Positions 37,879 to 51,200 of a stretch of DNA of 64,000 nt are shown in pieces (within the stretch, counting starts at the first letter, position 1; each line of letters begins with the position of its first letter). This stretch comes from Antedon mediterranea (lineage: Eukaryota; Echinodermata; Crinoidea; Comatulida; Antedonidae). Under the pieces are notes generated by a model. That model had not been told where the DNA came from, searched no databases, and saw nothing but the letters and a program-made list of their open reading frames with translations. The position numbers and the translations under genes are program-made. The stretch spans positions 9,985,001-10,049,000 of the forward strand of contig NC_092674.1 of the NCBI RefSeq assembly GCF_964355755.1. Direction: 5' to 3'.

Positions 37879-38035
37879 TAATCTAAGCCGTAAGTATAAA
37901 ATCATTTAATTAAAATAGTACACATATTGCGCCCCATACATGTGAATGTGAATGTCGAATAAGGATCCAACTTCACAAAAAAAATTGAATATCGAATAAG
38001 GAATAAGTAACCAACTTCACGCCGGTACTTGGTGG

Positions 38036-38141
38036 CAGGCCTAGGCTGAGCTAGCTAGGCCTAGCTAGTTATGCCTTGCCTAGGCCTAGTAAAATAGTAC
38101 TAGGCCCCCTAGTAGGCTAGGCTAGCCTAGCTAGCTAGGAA
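38036..38141. repeat. CTAG-rich low-complexity spacer
   Basis: Between giant element 1 and foldback B lie 106 bp dominated by overlapping CTAG, GCCTAGGC and GCTAGCTAGG words, more than a dozen CTAG tetramers. A matching CTAG-rich stretch continues on the far side of foldback B (39065-39110), so B inserted into it. Confidence 0.8.
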
Positions 38142-39072
38142 GTCTAGCCGGCGCTAGTTCCGTTTCGCACCTGTCGTTTATTTCGACTCAAAATTGGTTA
38201 AGTAACTTTATCGTGAGTACCACACCTTAGAATTAGGCCTCAAAAATACTTTTACGAAGGAGATCACACAAAAAGTAAAAAATAAATCCTTTAAATTGAT
38301 GAATTTACAGACGTGTTTCTCGCACATCGGTTTGTGAATTTCGCATACTCCATGTTCAATGTTGTTGTTTTTATGGAGCGCCAAAAGAGCAATCATAATA
38401 GAGGGCTAAAAACTCAGTAAATTGCGTATATTTATTGCATTTATTGGTGAAAATTACGTTCAATTTATCATATTTTGTCAATGTCAATGCAACAAAAATA
38501 TTACTGTTGATACTGTACATGGTTTTTGCAGGAACTTTTAGGAATGAAAATCGACAAATTCATCATCATATTACATGTACTGCTGTAGGGGTATACCTGA
38601 TAGTGATACTAATCTAAATAATATTCCTCTTAGTCTAGGCTATAGTCTTACTCTTAGTTAGGCCTAGGGTTGGTTGCTATTTGAAAACAGCAAATTATTA
38701 GCATTAAAATGTTACAGCATTTTTATTGACAAAATATATTATAATTAAACGTGTATTTCAATAATAAATGCATCAAGACGCATTCCACTGAGTTTTTAAC
38801 CATCTATTGTTGTTGCTCTTTTGGCGCTCCATAGAAACGAAAATATTGAACTTCGAGTGTTAGCTAAATTCGCGAACGGTATGCGAGAATCATGTCTGTA
38901 AAATCATCAATTTAAGGATTTATTTGTTACTTTTTATGTGATTCTTCTTCATAAAAGTACTCATGAGGCCCAATTTTAAGGTGTGGTATTCACAATAAGT
39001 TGCTTAACAATTTGGAGTCAAAAGGAAGTCGAAATAAAAACAGGTGCGAAACGGAACTAGCGCCGTCTAGCC
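38142..39072. mobile_element. Foldback element B (915 bp) with 8-bp target-site duplication
   Basis: The element is 38150-39064 and is flanked by GTCTAGCC at 38142-38149 and 39065-39072. The ends GGCGCTAGTTCCGTTTCGCA and its exact inverse form arms of more than 250 bp with gaps. Interior blocks ACCACACCTTAGAATTAG, TTACAGACGTG, CTCGCACA and GGAGCGCCAAAAGAGCAA are shared with foldback A, while the outermost ends differ. Non-coding. Because the flank is CTAG-rich, the 8-bp duplication is slightly less certain than in A. Confidence 0.85.
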
Positions 39073-39157
39073 TAGCCTCAAGTATCTAGCCTAGGCCTAG
39101 AGGTCTACCTCTGTTCAGCGTGTGTATTCCCTGCTGTCATTCATAAAATCTATAGAG
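39073..39157. other. Spacer between foldback B and giant element 2
   Basis: 85 bp; the first 40 are the rest of the CTAG-rich tract, and the remainder is unremarkable. Confidence 0.5.
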
Positions 39158-39299
39158 CGTATACCGCTTGTGTCAAGCTAGCCGACAATAAGCCAGCCCA
39201 CTTTTATTTTTTCCAGCCGACAATAAGTATGAAACGCCGTTTGTGTATTTTTCACATTTTCAGTATTGCTTAAGGTTTTTATAGTATTAGAAATTCAAT

Positions 39300-42200
39300 A
39301 TTTGTGAGAAAATGGCGGATTGCTCCTGGGAGTCACTTGGTGGGATTATACTAGGGGACCTCCTTAATCGTCAAGTATAAGTTAGAGTAGAACCGCTGGT
39401 CCTGTTTACTCAGCCCTCATCTTTGAAATTTGAGTGTAACTCAATTTCGATTTTTAATATTATAGTGAAATTTGATACTGTATTTGTGAGAAAATGGCGG
39501 ATTGCTCCTGGGAGTCACTTTGTGGGATTATACTAGGGTACCTCCTTAGTCGTCCAGTATAAGTTAGGGTGGGACCACTGGTCCCGTTTACTCAGCCCTC
39601 ATCTTTTAAATCTGAGTGTAACTCAATTACGATTTTTAATATTATAGTGAAATTTGATACTGTATTTGTGAGAAAATGGCGGATTGCTCCTGGGAGTCAC
39701 TTGGTGGAATTATACTTGGGTACCTCCTTAGTCGTCCAGTATAAGTTAGAGTAGGACCGCTGGTCCTGTTTACTCAGCCCTCATCTTTTAAATCTGAGTG
39801 TAACTCAATTACGATTTTTAATATTATAGTGAAATTTGATACTGTATTTGTGAGAAAATGGCGGATTGCTCCAGGGAGTCACTTGGTGGGATTATACTAA
39901 GGTACCTCTTTGGTCGTCCAGTATAAGTTAGAGTAGGACCGCTGGTCTTGTTTACTCAGCCCTCATCTTTTAAATCTGAGTGTAACTCAATTACGATTTT
40001 TAATATTATAGTAAAATTTGATACTGTATTTGTGAGAAAATGGCGGATTGCTCCTGTGAGTCACTTGGTTGGATTATACTATAGGGTACCTCCTTAGTCG
40101 TCCAGTATAAGTTAGAGTAGGACCGCTGGTCCTGTTTACTCAGCCCTCATCTTTTTTAATCTGAGTGTAACTCAATTACGATTTTAAATATTATAGTGAA
40201 ATTTGGTACTGTATTTGTGAGAAAACGGCGGATTGCTCCTGGGAGTCACTTGGTGGGATTATACTAGGGGACCTCCTTAATCGTCAAGTATAAGTTAGAG
40301 TAGAACCGCTGGTCCTGTTTACTCAGCCCTCATCTTTGAAATTTGAGTGTAACTCAATTTCGATTTTTAATATTATAGTGAAATTTGATACTGTATTTGT
40401 GAGAAAATGGCGGATTGCTCCTGGGAGTCACTTTGTGGGATTATACTAGGGTACCTCCTTAGTCGTCCAGTATAAGTTAGGGTGGGACCACTGGTCCCGT
40501 TTACTCAGCCCTCATCTTTTAAATCTGAGTGTAACTCAATTACGATTTTTAATATTATAGTGAAATTTGATACTGTATTTGTGAGAAAATGGCGGATTGC
40601 TCCTGGGAGTCACTTGGTGGAATTATACTTGGGTACCTCCTTAGTCGTCCAGTATAAGTTAGAGTAGGACCGCTGGTCCTGTTTACTCAGCCCTCATCTT
40701 TTAAATCTGAGTGTAACTCAATTACGATTTTTAATATTATAGTGAAATTTGATACTGTATTTGTGAGAAAATGGCGGATTGCTCCAGGGAGTCACTTGGT
40801 GGGATTATACTAAGGTACCTCTTTGGTCGTCCAGTATAAGTTAGAGTAGGACCGCTGGTCTTGTTTACTCAGCCCTCATCTTTTAAATCTGAGTGTAACT
40901 CAATTACGATTTTTAATATTATAGTAAAATTTGATACTGTATTTGTGAGAAAATGGCGGATTGCTCCTGTGAGTCACTTGGTTGGATTATACTATAGGGT
41001 ACCTCCTTAGTCGTCCAGTATAAGTTAGAGTAGGACCGCTGGTCCTGTTTACTCAGCCCTCATCTTTTTTAATCTGAGTGTAACTCAATTACGATTTTAA
41101 ATATTATAGTGAAATTTGGTACTGTATTTGTGAGAAAACGGCGGATTGCTCCTGGAAGTCACTCGGTGGGATTATACTAGGGTACCTCCTTAGTCGTCCA
41201 GTATAAGTTAGAGTAGGACCGCAGGTCTTGTTTACTCAGCCCTCATCTTTTAAATCTGAGTGTAACTCAATTACGACTTTTTAATATTATAGTGAAATTT
41301 GATACTGTATTTGTGAGAAAATGGCGGATTGCTCCTGGGAGTCACTTGGTGGGATTATACTAGGGTACCTCCTTAGTCGACCAGTATAAGATAGGGTGGG
41401 ACCACTGGTCCCGTTTACTCAGCCCTCATCTTTTAAATCTGAGTGTAACTCAATTACGATTTTTAATATTATAGTGAAATTTGATACTGTATTTGTGAGA
41501 AAATGGCGGATTGCTTCTGGGGGTCACTTGGTGGGATTATACTAGGGTACCTCCTTAGTCATCCAGTATAAGTTAGAGTAGGACCACTGGTCCTGTTTAC
41601 TCAGCCCTCATCTTTTAAATCTGAGTGTAACTCAATTACGATTTTAAATATTATAGTGAAATTTGGTACTGTATTTGTGAGAAAACGGCGGATTGCTCCT
41701 GGAAGTCACTCGGTGGGATTATACTAGGGTACCTTCTTAGTCGTCCAGTATAAGTTAGAGTAGGACCGCTGGTCTTGTTTACTCAGCCCTCATCTTTGAA
41801 ATCTGAGTGTAACTCAATTACGATTTTTAATATTATAGTGAAATTTGGTACTGTATTTGTGAGAAAACGGCGGATTGCTCCTGGAAGTCACTCGGTGGGA
41901 TTATACTAGGGTACCTCCTTAGTTGTCTAGTATAAGTTAGAGTAGGACCACTGGTCCTGTTTACTCAGCCCTCATCTTTTAAATCTGAGTGTAACTCAAT
42001 TACGATCTTTAATATTATAGTGAAATTTGATACTGTATTTGTTAGAAAATGGTGGATTGCTCCCAGGAGTCACTTGGTGGGATTATACTAGGGGACCTCC
42101 TTAATCATCCAGTGTAAGTTAGAGTATGACCGCTGGTCCCGTTTACTCAGCCCTCATCTTTTAAATCTGAGTGTAACTCAATTACGATTTTTTATATAGT

Positions 42201-45200
42201 GAAATTTGATACTGTATTTGTGAGAAAATGGCGGATTGCTCCTGGGAGTCACTTGGTGAGATTATACTAGGGTACCTCCTTAGTCGACCAGTATAAGTTA
42301 GGGTAGGACCGCTGGTCTTGTTTACTCAGCCCTCATCTTTTTAAATCTGAGTGTAACTCAATTACGATTTTAAATATTATAGTGAAATTTGGTACTGTAT
42401 TTGTGAGAAAACAGCGGATTGCTCCTGGAAGTCACTCGGTGGGATTATACTAGGGTACCTCCTTAGTCGTCCAGTATAAGTTAGAGTAGGACCGCTGGTC
42501 TTGTTTACTCAGCCCTCATATTTTAATCTGAGTGTAACTCAATTACGATTTTTAATATTATAGGGAAATTTGGTACTGTATTTGTGAGAAAACGGCGAAT
42601 TGCTCCTGGAAGTCACTCGGTGGGATTATACTAGGGTACCTCCTTAGTTGTCCAGTATTTAAGTGAGAGTAGGACCGCTGGTTATGTTTACTCAGCCCTC
42701 ATCTTTTAAATCTGAGTGTAACTCAATTACGATCTTTATTATTATAGTGAAATTTGATACTGTATTTGTGAGAAAATGGCGGATTGCTCCTGGGAGTCAC
42801 TTGGTGGGATTATACTAGGGGACCTCCTTAATCGTCCAGTATAAGATAGAGTAGGACCGCTGGTCCCGTTTACTCAGCCCTCATCTTTTAAATCTGAGTG
42901 TAACTCAATTACGATTTTTTATATAGTGAAATTTGATACTGTATTTGTAAGAAAATGGCGGATTGCTCCTGGGTGTCACTTGGTGGGATTATACTAGGGG
43001 ATCTCCTTAATCGTCCAGTATAAGTTAGAGTAGGACCGCTGGTCCCGTTTACTCAGCCCTCATCTTTTAAATCTGAGTGTAACTCAATTACAATTTTTTA
43101 TATAGTGAAATTTGATACTGTATTTGTGAGAAAATGGCGGATTGCTCCTGGGAGTCACTTGGTGAGATTATACTAGGGTACCTCCTTAGTCGTCCAGTAT
43201 AAGTTAGAGTAGGACCGCTGGTCTTGTTTACTCAGCCCTCATCTTTTAAATCTGAGTGTAACTCAATTACGATTTTAAATATTATAGTGAAATTTGGTAC
43301 TGTATTTGTGAGAAAACGGCGGATTGCTCCTGGAAGTCACTCGGTGGGATTATACTAGGGTACCTCTTTAGTTGTCCAGTATCAGTTAGAGTAGGACCGC
43401 TGGTCCTGTTTACTCAGCCCTCATCTTTTAAATCTGAGTGTAACTCAATTACGATTTTTAATATTATAGTGAAATTTGATACTGTATTTGTGAGAAAATG
43501 GCGGATTGCTCCTGGGAGTCACTTGGTGGGATTATACTAAGGTACCTCTTTGGTCGTCCAGTATAAGTTAGAGTAGGACCGCTGGTCTTGTTTACTCAGC
43601 CCTCATCTTTTAAATCTGAGTGTAACTCAATTACGATTTTTAATATTATAGTAAAATTTGATACTGTATTTGTGAGAAAATGGCGGATTGCTCCTGTGAG
43701 TCACTTGGTTGGATTATACTAGGGTACCTCCTTAGTCGTCCAGTATAAGTTAGAGTAGGACCGCTAGTCCTGTTTACTCAGCCCTCATCTTTTTAAATCT
43801 GAGTGTAACTCAATTACGATTTTAAATATTATAGTGAAATTTGGTACTGTATTTGTGAGAAAACGGCGGATTGCTCCTGGAAGTCACTCGGTGGGATTAT
43901 ACTAGGGTACCTCCTTAGTCGTCCAGTATAAGTTAGAGTAGGACCGCAGGTCTTGTTTACTCAGCCCTCATCTTTTAAATCTGAGTGTAACTCAATTACG
44001 ACTTTTTAATATTATAGTGAAATTTGATACTGTATTTGTGAGAAAATGGCGGATTGCTCCTGGGAGTCACTTGGTGGGATTATACTAGGGTACCTCCTTA
44101 GTCGTTCAGTATAAGTTAGGGTGGGACCACTGGTCCCGTTTACTCAGCCCTCATCTTTTAAATCTGAGTGTAACTCAATTACGATTTTTAATATTATAGT
44201 GAAATTTGATACTGTATTTGTGAGAAAATGGCGGATTGCTCCCAGGAGTCACTTGGTGGGATTATACTAGGGGACCTCCTTAATCGTCCAGTATAAGTTA
44301 GAGTTGGACCGCTGGTTCCGTTTACTCAGCCCTCATCTTTTAAATCTGAGTGTAACTCAATTACAATTTTTTATATAGTGAAATTTGATACTGTATTTGT
44401 GAGAAAATGGCGGATTGCTCCTGGGAGTCACTTGGTGGGATTATACTAGGGTACCTCCTTAGTCGTCCAGTATAAGTTAGAGTAGGACCGCTGGTCCTGT
44501 TTACTCAGCCCTCATCTTTTAAATCTGAGTGTAACTCAATTACGATTTTAAATATTAAAGTGAAATTTGGTACTGTATTTGTGAGAAAACGGCGGATTGC
44601 TCCTGGAAGTCACTCGGTGGGATTATACTAGGGTACCTCCTTAGTTGTCCAGTATCAGTTAGAGTTGGACCGCTGGTCTTGTTTACTCAGCCCTCATCTT
44701 TTAAATCTGAGTGTAACTCAATTACGATTTTTAATATTATAGTGAAATTTGATACCGGTACTGTATTTGTGAGAAAATGGCGGATTGCTCCTGGGAGACA
44801 CTTGGTGGGATTATACTTAGGGTACCTCCTTAGTCGTCCAGTATAAGATAGGGTGGGACCACTGGTCCCGTTTACTCAGCCCTCATCTTTTAAATCTGAG
44901 TGTAACTCAATTACGATTTTTAATATTATAGTGAAATTTGATACTGTATTTGTGAGAAAATGGCGGATTGCTTCTGGGGGTCACTTGGTGGGATTATACT
45001 AGGGTACCTCCTTAGTCATCCAGTATAAGTTAGAGTAGGACCACTGGTCCTGTTTACTCAGCCCTCATCTTTTAAATCTGAGTGTAACTCAATTACGATT
45101 TTAAATATTATAGTGAAATTTGGTACTGTATTTGTGAGAAAACGGCGGATTGCTCCTGGAAGTCACTCGGTGGGATTATACTAGGGTACCTTCTTAGTCG

Positions 45201-48200
45201 TCCAGTATAAGTTACAGTAGGGCCGCTGGTCTTGTTTACTCAGCCCTCTTCTTTGAAATCTGAGTGTAACTCAATTACGATGTTTAATATTATAGTGAAA
45301 TTTGGTACTGTATTTGTGAGAAAACGGCGGATTGCTCCTGGAAGTCACTCGGTGGGATTATACTAGGGTACCTCCTTAGTTTTCCAGTATAAGTTAGAGT
45401 AGGACCACTGGTCCTGTTTACTCAGCCCTCATCTTTTAAATCTGAGTGTAACTCAATTACGATCTTTAATATTATAGTGAAATTTGATACTGTATTTGTT
45501 AGAAAATGGCGGATTGCTCCTGGGAGTCACTTGGTGGGATTATACTAGGGGACCTCCTTAATCATCCAGTGTAAGTTAGAGTATGACCGCTGGTCCCGTT
45601 TACTCAGCCCTCATCTTTTAAATCTGAGTGTAACTCAATTACGATTTTTTATATAGTGAAATTTGATACTGTATTTGTGAGAAAATGGCGGATTGCTCCT
45701 GGGAGTCACTTGGTGAGATTATACTAGGGTACCTCTTTAGTCGACCAGTATAAGTTAGGGTAGGACCGCTGGTCCTGTTTACTCAGCCCTCATCTTTTTA
45801 AATCTGAGTGTAACTCAATTACGATTTTAAATATTATAGTGAAATTTGGTACTGTATTTGTGAGAAAACAGCGGATTGCTCCTGGAAGTCACTCGGTGGG
45901 ATTATACTAGGGTACCTCCTTAGTCGTCCAGTATAAGTTAGAGTAGGACCGCTGGTCTTGTTTACTCAGCCCTCATATTTTAATCTGAGTGTAACTCAAT
46001 TACGATTTTAATATTATAGGGAAATTTGGTACTGTATTTGTGAGAAAACGGCGAATTGCTCCTGGAAGTCACTCGGTGGGATTATACTAGGGTACCTCCT
46101 TAGTTGTCCAGTATAAGTGAGAGTAGGACCGCTGGTTATGTTTACTCAGCCCTCATCTTTTAAATCTGAGTGTAACTCAATTACGATCTTTATTATTATA
46201 GTGAAATTTGATACTGTATTTGTGAGAAAATGGCGGATTGCTCCTGGGAGTCACTTGGTGGGATTATACTAGGGGACCTCCTTAATCGTCCAGTATAAGT
46301 TAGAGTAGGACCGCTGGTCCCGTTTACTCAGCCCTCATCTTTTAAATCTGAGTGTAACTCAATTACGATTTTTTATATAGTGAAATTTGATACTGTATTT
46401 GTAAGAAAATGGCGGATTGCTCCTGGGTGTCACTTGGTGGGATTATACTAAGGTACCTCCTTAGTCGTCCAGTATAAGTTAGAGTAGGACCGCTGGTCCT
46501 GTTTACCCAGCCCTCATCTTTTTAAATCTGAGTGTAACTCAATTACGATTTTTAATATTATAGTGATATTTGGTACTGTATTTGTGAGAAAACGGCGGAT
46601 TGCTCCTGGAAGTCACTCGGTGGGATTATACTAGGGTACCTCCTTAGTCGTCCAGTATAAGTTAGAGTAGGACCGCTGGTCTTGTTTACTCAGCCCTCAT
46701 CTTTGAAATCTGAGTGTAACTCAATTACGATTTTTAATATTATAGTGAAATTTGGTACTGTATTTGTAAGAAAACGGCGGATTGCTCCTGGAAGTCACTC
46801 GGTGGGATTATACTAGGGTACCTCCTCTTAGTTGTCCAGTATAAGTTAGAGTAGGACCACTGGTCTTGTTTACTCAGCCCTCATCTTTTAAATCTGAGTG
46901 TAACTCAATTACGATCTTTAATATTATAGTAAAATTTGATACTGTATTTGTGAGAAAATGGCGGATTGCTCCTGGGAGTCACTTGGTGGGATTATACTAG
47001 GGGACCTCCTTAATCGTCCAGCGTAAGTTAGAGTAGGACCGCTGGTCCTGTTTACTCAGCCCTCATCTTTTAAATCTGAGTGTAACTCAATTACGATTTT
47101 TAATATTATAGTAAAATTTGATACTGTATTTGTGAGAAAATGGCGGATTGCTCCTGTGAGTCACTTGGTTGGATTATACTAGGGTACCTCCTTAGTCTTC
47201 CAGTGCAGTATAAGTTAGAGTAGGACCGCTGGTCCTGTTTACTCAGCCCTCATCTTTTTAAATCTGAGTGTAACTCAATTACGATTTTAAATATTATAGT
47301 GAAATTTGGTACTGTATTTGTGAGAAAACGGCGGATTGCTCCTGGAAGTCACTCGGTGGGATTATACTAGGGTACCTCCTTAGTCGTCCAGTATAAGTTA
47401 GAGTAGGACCGCAGGTCTTGTTTACTCAGCCCTCATCTTTTAAATCTGAGTGTAACTCAATTACGACTTTTTAATATTATAGTGAAATTTGATACTGTAT
47501 TTTTGAGAAAATGGCGGATTGCTCCTGGGAGTCATTTGGTGGGATTATACTAGGGTACCTCCTTAGTCGTCCAGTATAAGTTAGGGTGGGACCACTGGTC
47601 CCGTTTACTCAGCCCTCATCTTTTAAATCTGAGTGTAACTCAATTACGATTTTTAATATTATAGTGAAATTTGATACTGTATTTGTGAGAAAATGGCGGA
47701 TTGCTCCCAGGAGTCACTTGGTGGGATTATACTAGGGGATCTCCTTAATCGTCCAGTATAAGTTAGAGTAGGACCGCTGGTCCCGTTTACTCAGCCCTCA
47801 TCTTTTAAATCTGAGTGTAACTCAATTACAATTTTTTATATAGTGAAATTTGATACTGTATTTGTGAGAAAATGGCGGATTGCTCCTGGGATTCACTTGG
47901 TGGGATTATACTAGGGTACCTCCTTAGTCGTCCAGTATAAGTTAGAGTAGGACCGCTGGTCTTGTTTACTCAGCCCTCATCTTTTAAATCTGAGTGTAAC
48001 TCAATTACGATTTTAAATATTATAGTGAAATTTGGTACTGTATTTGTGAGAAAACGGCGGATTGCTCCTGGAAGTCACTCGGTGGGATTATACTAGGGTA
48101 CCTCTTTAGTTGTCCAGTATCAGTTAGAGTAGGACCGCTGGTCTTGTTTACTCAGCCCTCATCTTTTAAATCTGAGTGTAACTCAATTACGATTTTTAAT

Positions 48201-51200
48201 ATTATAGTGAAATTTGATACTGTATTTGTGAGAAAATGGCGGATTGCTCCTGGGAGACACTTGGTGGGATTATACTAGGGTACCTCCTTAGTCGTCCAGT
48301 ATAAGATAGGGTGGGACCACTGGTCCCGTTTACTCAGCCCTCATCTTTTAAATCTGAGTGTAACTCAATTACGATTTTTAATATTATAGTGAAATTTGAT
48401 ACTGTATTTGTGAGAAAATGGCGGATTAATCCTGGGGGTCACTTGGTGGGATTATACTAGGGTACCTCCTTAGTCATCCAGTATAAGTTAGAGTAGGACC
48501 ACTGGTCCTGTTTACTCAGCCCTCATCTTTTAAATCTGAGTGTAACTCAATTACGATTTTAAATATTATAGTGAAATTTGGTACTGTATTTGTGAGAAAA
48601 TGGCGGATTGCTCCTGGGAGTCACTTGGTGGGATTATACTAGGGTACCTCCTTAGTCGTCCAGTATAAGTTAGAGTATGACCGCTGGTCCCGTTTACTCA
48701 GCCCTCTTCTTTTAAATCTGAGTGTAACTCAATTACGATTTTTTATATAGTGAAATTTGATACTGTATTTGTGAGAAAATGGCGGATTGCTCCTGAGATT
48801 CACTTGGTGAAATTATACTAGGGTACCTCCTTAGTCGACCAGTATAAGTTAGAGTAGGACCGCTGGTTCTGTTTACTCAGCCCTCGTTTTTTTAAATCTG
48901 AGTGTAACTCAATTACGATTTTAAATATTATAGTGAAATTTGGTACTGTATTTGTGAGAAAACGGCGGATTGCTCCTGGAAGTCACTCGGTGGGATTATA
49001 CTAGGGTACCTCCTTAGTCGTCCAGTATAAGTTAGAGTAAGACCGCTGGTCTTGTTGACTCAGCCCTCATATTTTAAATCTGAGTGTAACTCAATTACGA
49101 TTTTTAATATTATAGGGAAATTTGGTACTGTATTTGTGAGAAAACGGCGAATTGCTCATGGAAGTCACTCGGTGGGATTATACTAGGGTACCTCTTTAGT
49201 TGTCCAGTATAAGTGAGAGTAGGACCGCTGGTTATGTTTACTCAGCCCTCATCTTTTAAATCTGAGTGTAACTCAATTACGATCTTTAATATTATAGTGA
49301 AATTTGATACTGTATTTGTGAGAAAATGGCGGATTGCTCCTGGGATTCACTTGGTGGGATTTTACTAGGGGACCTCCTTAATCGTCCAGTATAAGTTAGA
49401 GTAGGACCGCTGGTCCCGTTTACTCAGCCCTCATCTTTTAAATCTGAGTGTAACTCAATTACGATTTTTTATATAGTGAAATTTGATACTGTATTTGTGA
49501 GAAAATGGCGGATTGCTCCTGGGTGTCACTTGGTGGGATTATACTAGGGTACCTCCTTAGTCGTCCAGTATAAGTTAGAGTAGGACCGCTGGTCCTGTTT
49601 ACTCAGCCCTCATCTTTTTAAATCTGAGTGTAACTCAATTACGATTTTAAATATTATAGTGAAATTTGGTACTGTATTTGTGAGAAAACGGCGGATTGCT
49701 CCTGGAAGTCACTCGGTGGGATTATACTAGGGTACCACCTTAGTCGTCCAGTATAAGTTAGAGTAGGACCGCTGGTCTTGTTTACTCAGCCCTCATCTTT
49801 GAAATCTGAGTGTAACTCAATTACGATTTTTAATAATATAGTGAAATTTGGTACTGTATTTGTGAGAAAACGGCGGATTGCTCCTGGAAGTCACTCGGTG
49901 CGATTATACTAGGGTACCTCCTCTTAGTTGTCCAGTATAAGTTAGAGTAGGACCACTGGTCCTGTTTACTCAGCCCTCATCTTTTAAATCTGAGTGTAAC
50001 TCAATTACGATCTTTAATATTATAGTGAAATTTGATACTGTATTTGTGAGAAAATGGCGGATTGCTCCTGGGAGTCACTTGGTGGGATTATACTAGGGGA
50101 CCTCCCTAATCGTCCAGTGTAAGTTAGAGTAGGACCGCTGGTCCCGTTTACTCAGCCCTCATCTTTTATATCTGAGTGTAACTCAATAACGATTTTTTAT
50201 ATAGTGAAATTTGATACTGTATTTGTGAGAAAATGGCGGATTGCTCCTGAGAGTCACTTGGTGAGATTATACTAAGGTACCTCCTTAGTCGTCCAGTTTA
50301 AGTTAGGGTGGGACCACTGGTCCCGTTTACTCAGCCCTCATCTTTTAAATCTGAGTGTAACTCAATTACGATTTTAAATATTATAGTGAAATTTGGTACT
50401 GTATTTGTGAGAAAACGGCGGATTGCTCCTGGAAGTCACTCGGTGGGATTATACTAGGGTACCTCCTTAGTCGTCCAGTATAAGTTAGAGTAGGACCGCT
50501 GGTTTTGTTTACTCAGCCCTCATATTTTAAATCTGAGTGTAACTCAATTACGATTTTTAATATTATAGGAAAATTTGGTACTGTATTTGTGAGAAAACGG
50601 CGAATTGCTCCTGGAAGTCACTCGGTGGGATTATACTAGGGTACCTCCTTAGTTAGTTGTCCAGTATAAGTAAAGAGTAGGACCGCTGGTTATGTTTACT
50701 CAGCCCTCATCTTTTAAATCTGAGTGTAACTCAATTACGATTTTTAATATTATAGTGAAATTTGATACTGTATTTGTGAGAAAATGGCGGATTGCTCCTG
50801 GGAGTCACTTGGTGGGATTATACTAGGGTACCTCCTTAGTCGTCCAGTATAAGTTAGAGTAGGACCGCTTGTCCTGTTTACTCAGCCCTCATCTTTTTAA
50901 ATCTGAGTGTAACTCAATTACGATTTTAAATATTATAGTGAAATTTGGTACTGTATTTGTGAGAAAACGGCGGATTGCTCCTGGAAGTCACTCGGTGGGA
51001 TTATACTAGGGTACCTCCTTAGTCGTCCAGTATAAGTTAGAGTAGGACCGCTGGTCTTGTTTACTCAGCCCTCATCTTTTAAATCTGAGTGTAACTCAAT
51101 TACGATTTTTAATATTATAGTGAAATTTGGTACTGTATTTGTGAGAAAACGGCGGATTGCTCCTGGAAGTCACTCGGTGGGATTATACTAGGGTACCTCC

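Larger units (their letters stand above)
20003..38035. mobile_element. Giant satellite-bearing inverted-repeat element 1 (18.0 kb) with 9-bp target-site duplication
   Basis: The element is 20012-38026 and is flanked by identical ACTTGGTGG at 20003-20011 and 38027-38035. It begins ACCGGCGTGAAGTTGG and ends with the exact inverse CCAACTTCACGCCGGT. The outer ~150 bp of unique terminal sequence is inverted almost without change; I see one substitution and a 3-bp indel in about 200 bp. Everything inside is a ~195-bp satellite in two opposed arms. No ORF above about 65 codons exists, so it is non-autonomous. A 9-bp duplication fits foldback/Mutator-like transposition (8-11 bp typical). Near-identical ends suggest recent insertion. 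Confidence 0.9.

Noticed and set aside
20012-38026. Polinton/Maverick or Helitron identity for giant element 1
   Set aside because: There are no DNA polymerase, integrase, capsid or Rep/helicase genes; the 9-bp duplication does not fit the 5-6 bp of Polintons or the lack of duplication in Helitrons.
39569-40667. Two identical 61-codon frames as a duplicated gene
   Set aside because: They are one satellite-2 monomer phase, copied by the 913-bp duplication; other monomers have stops in that frame.
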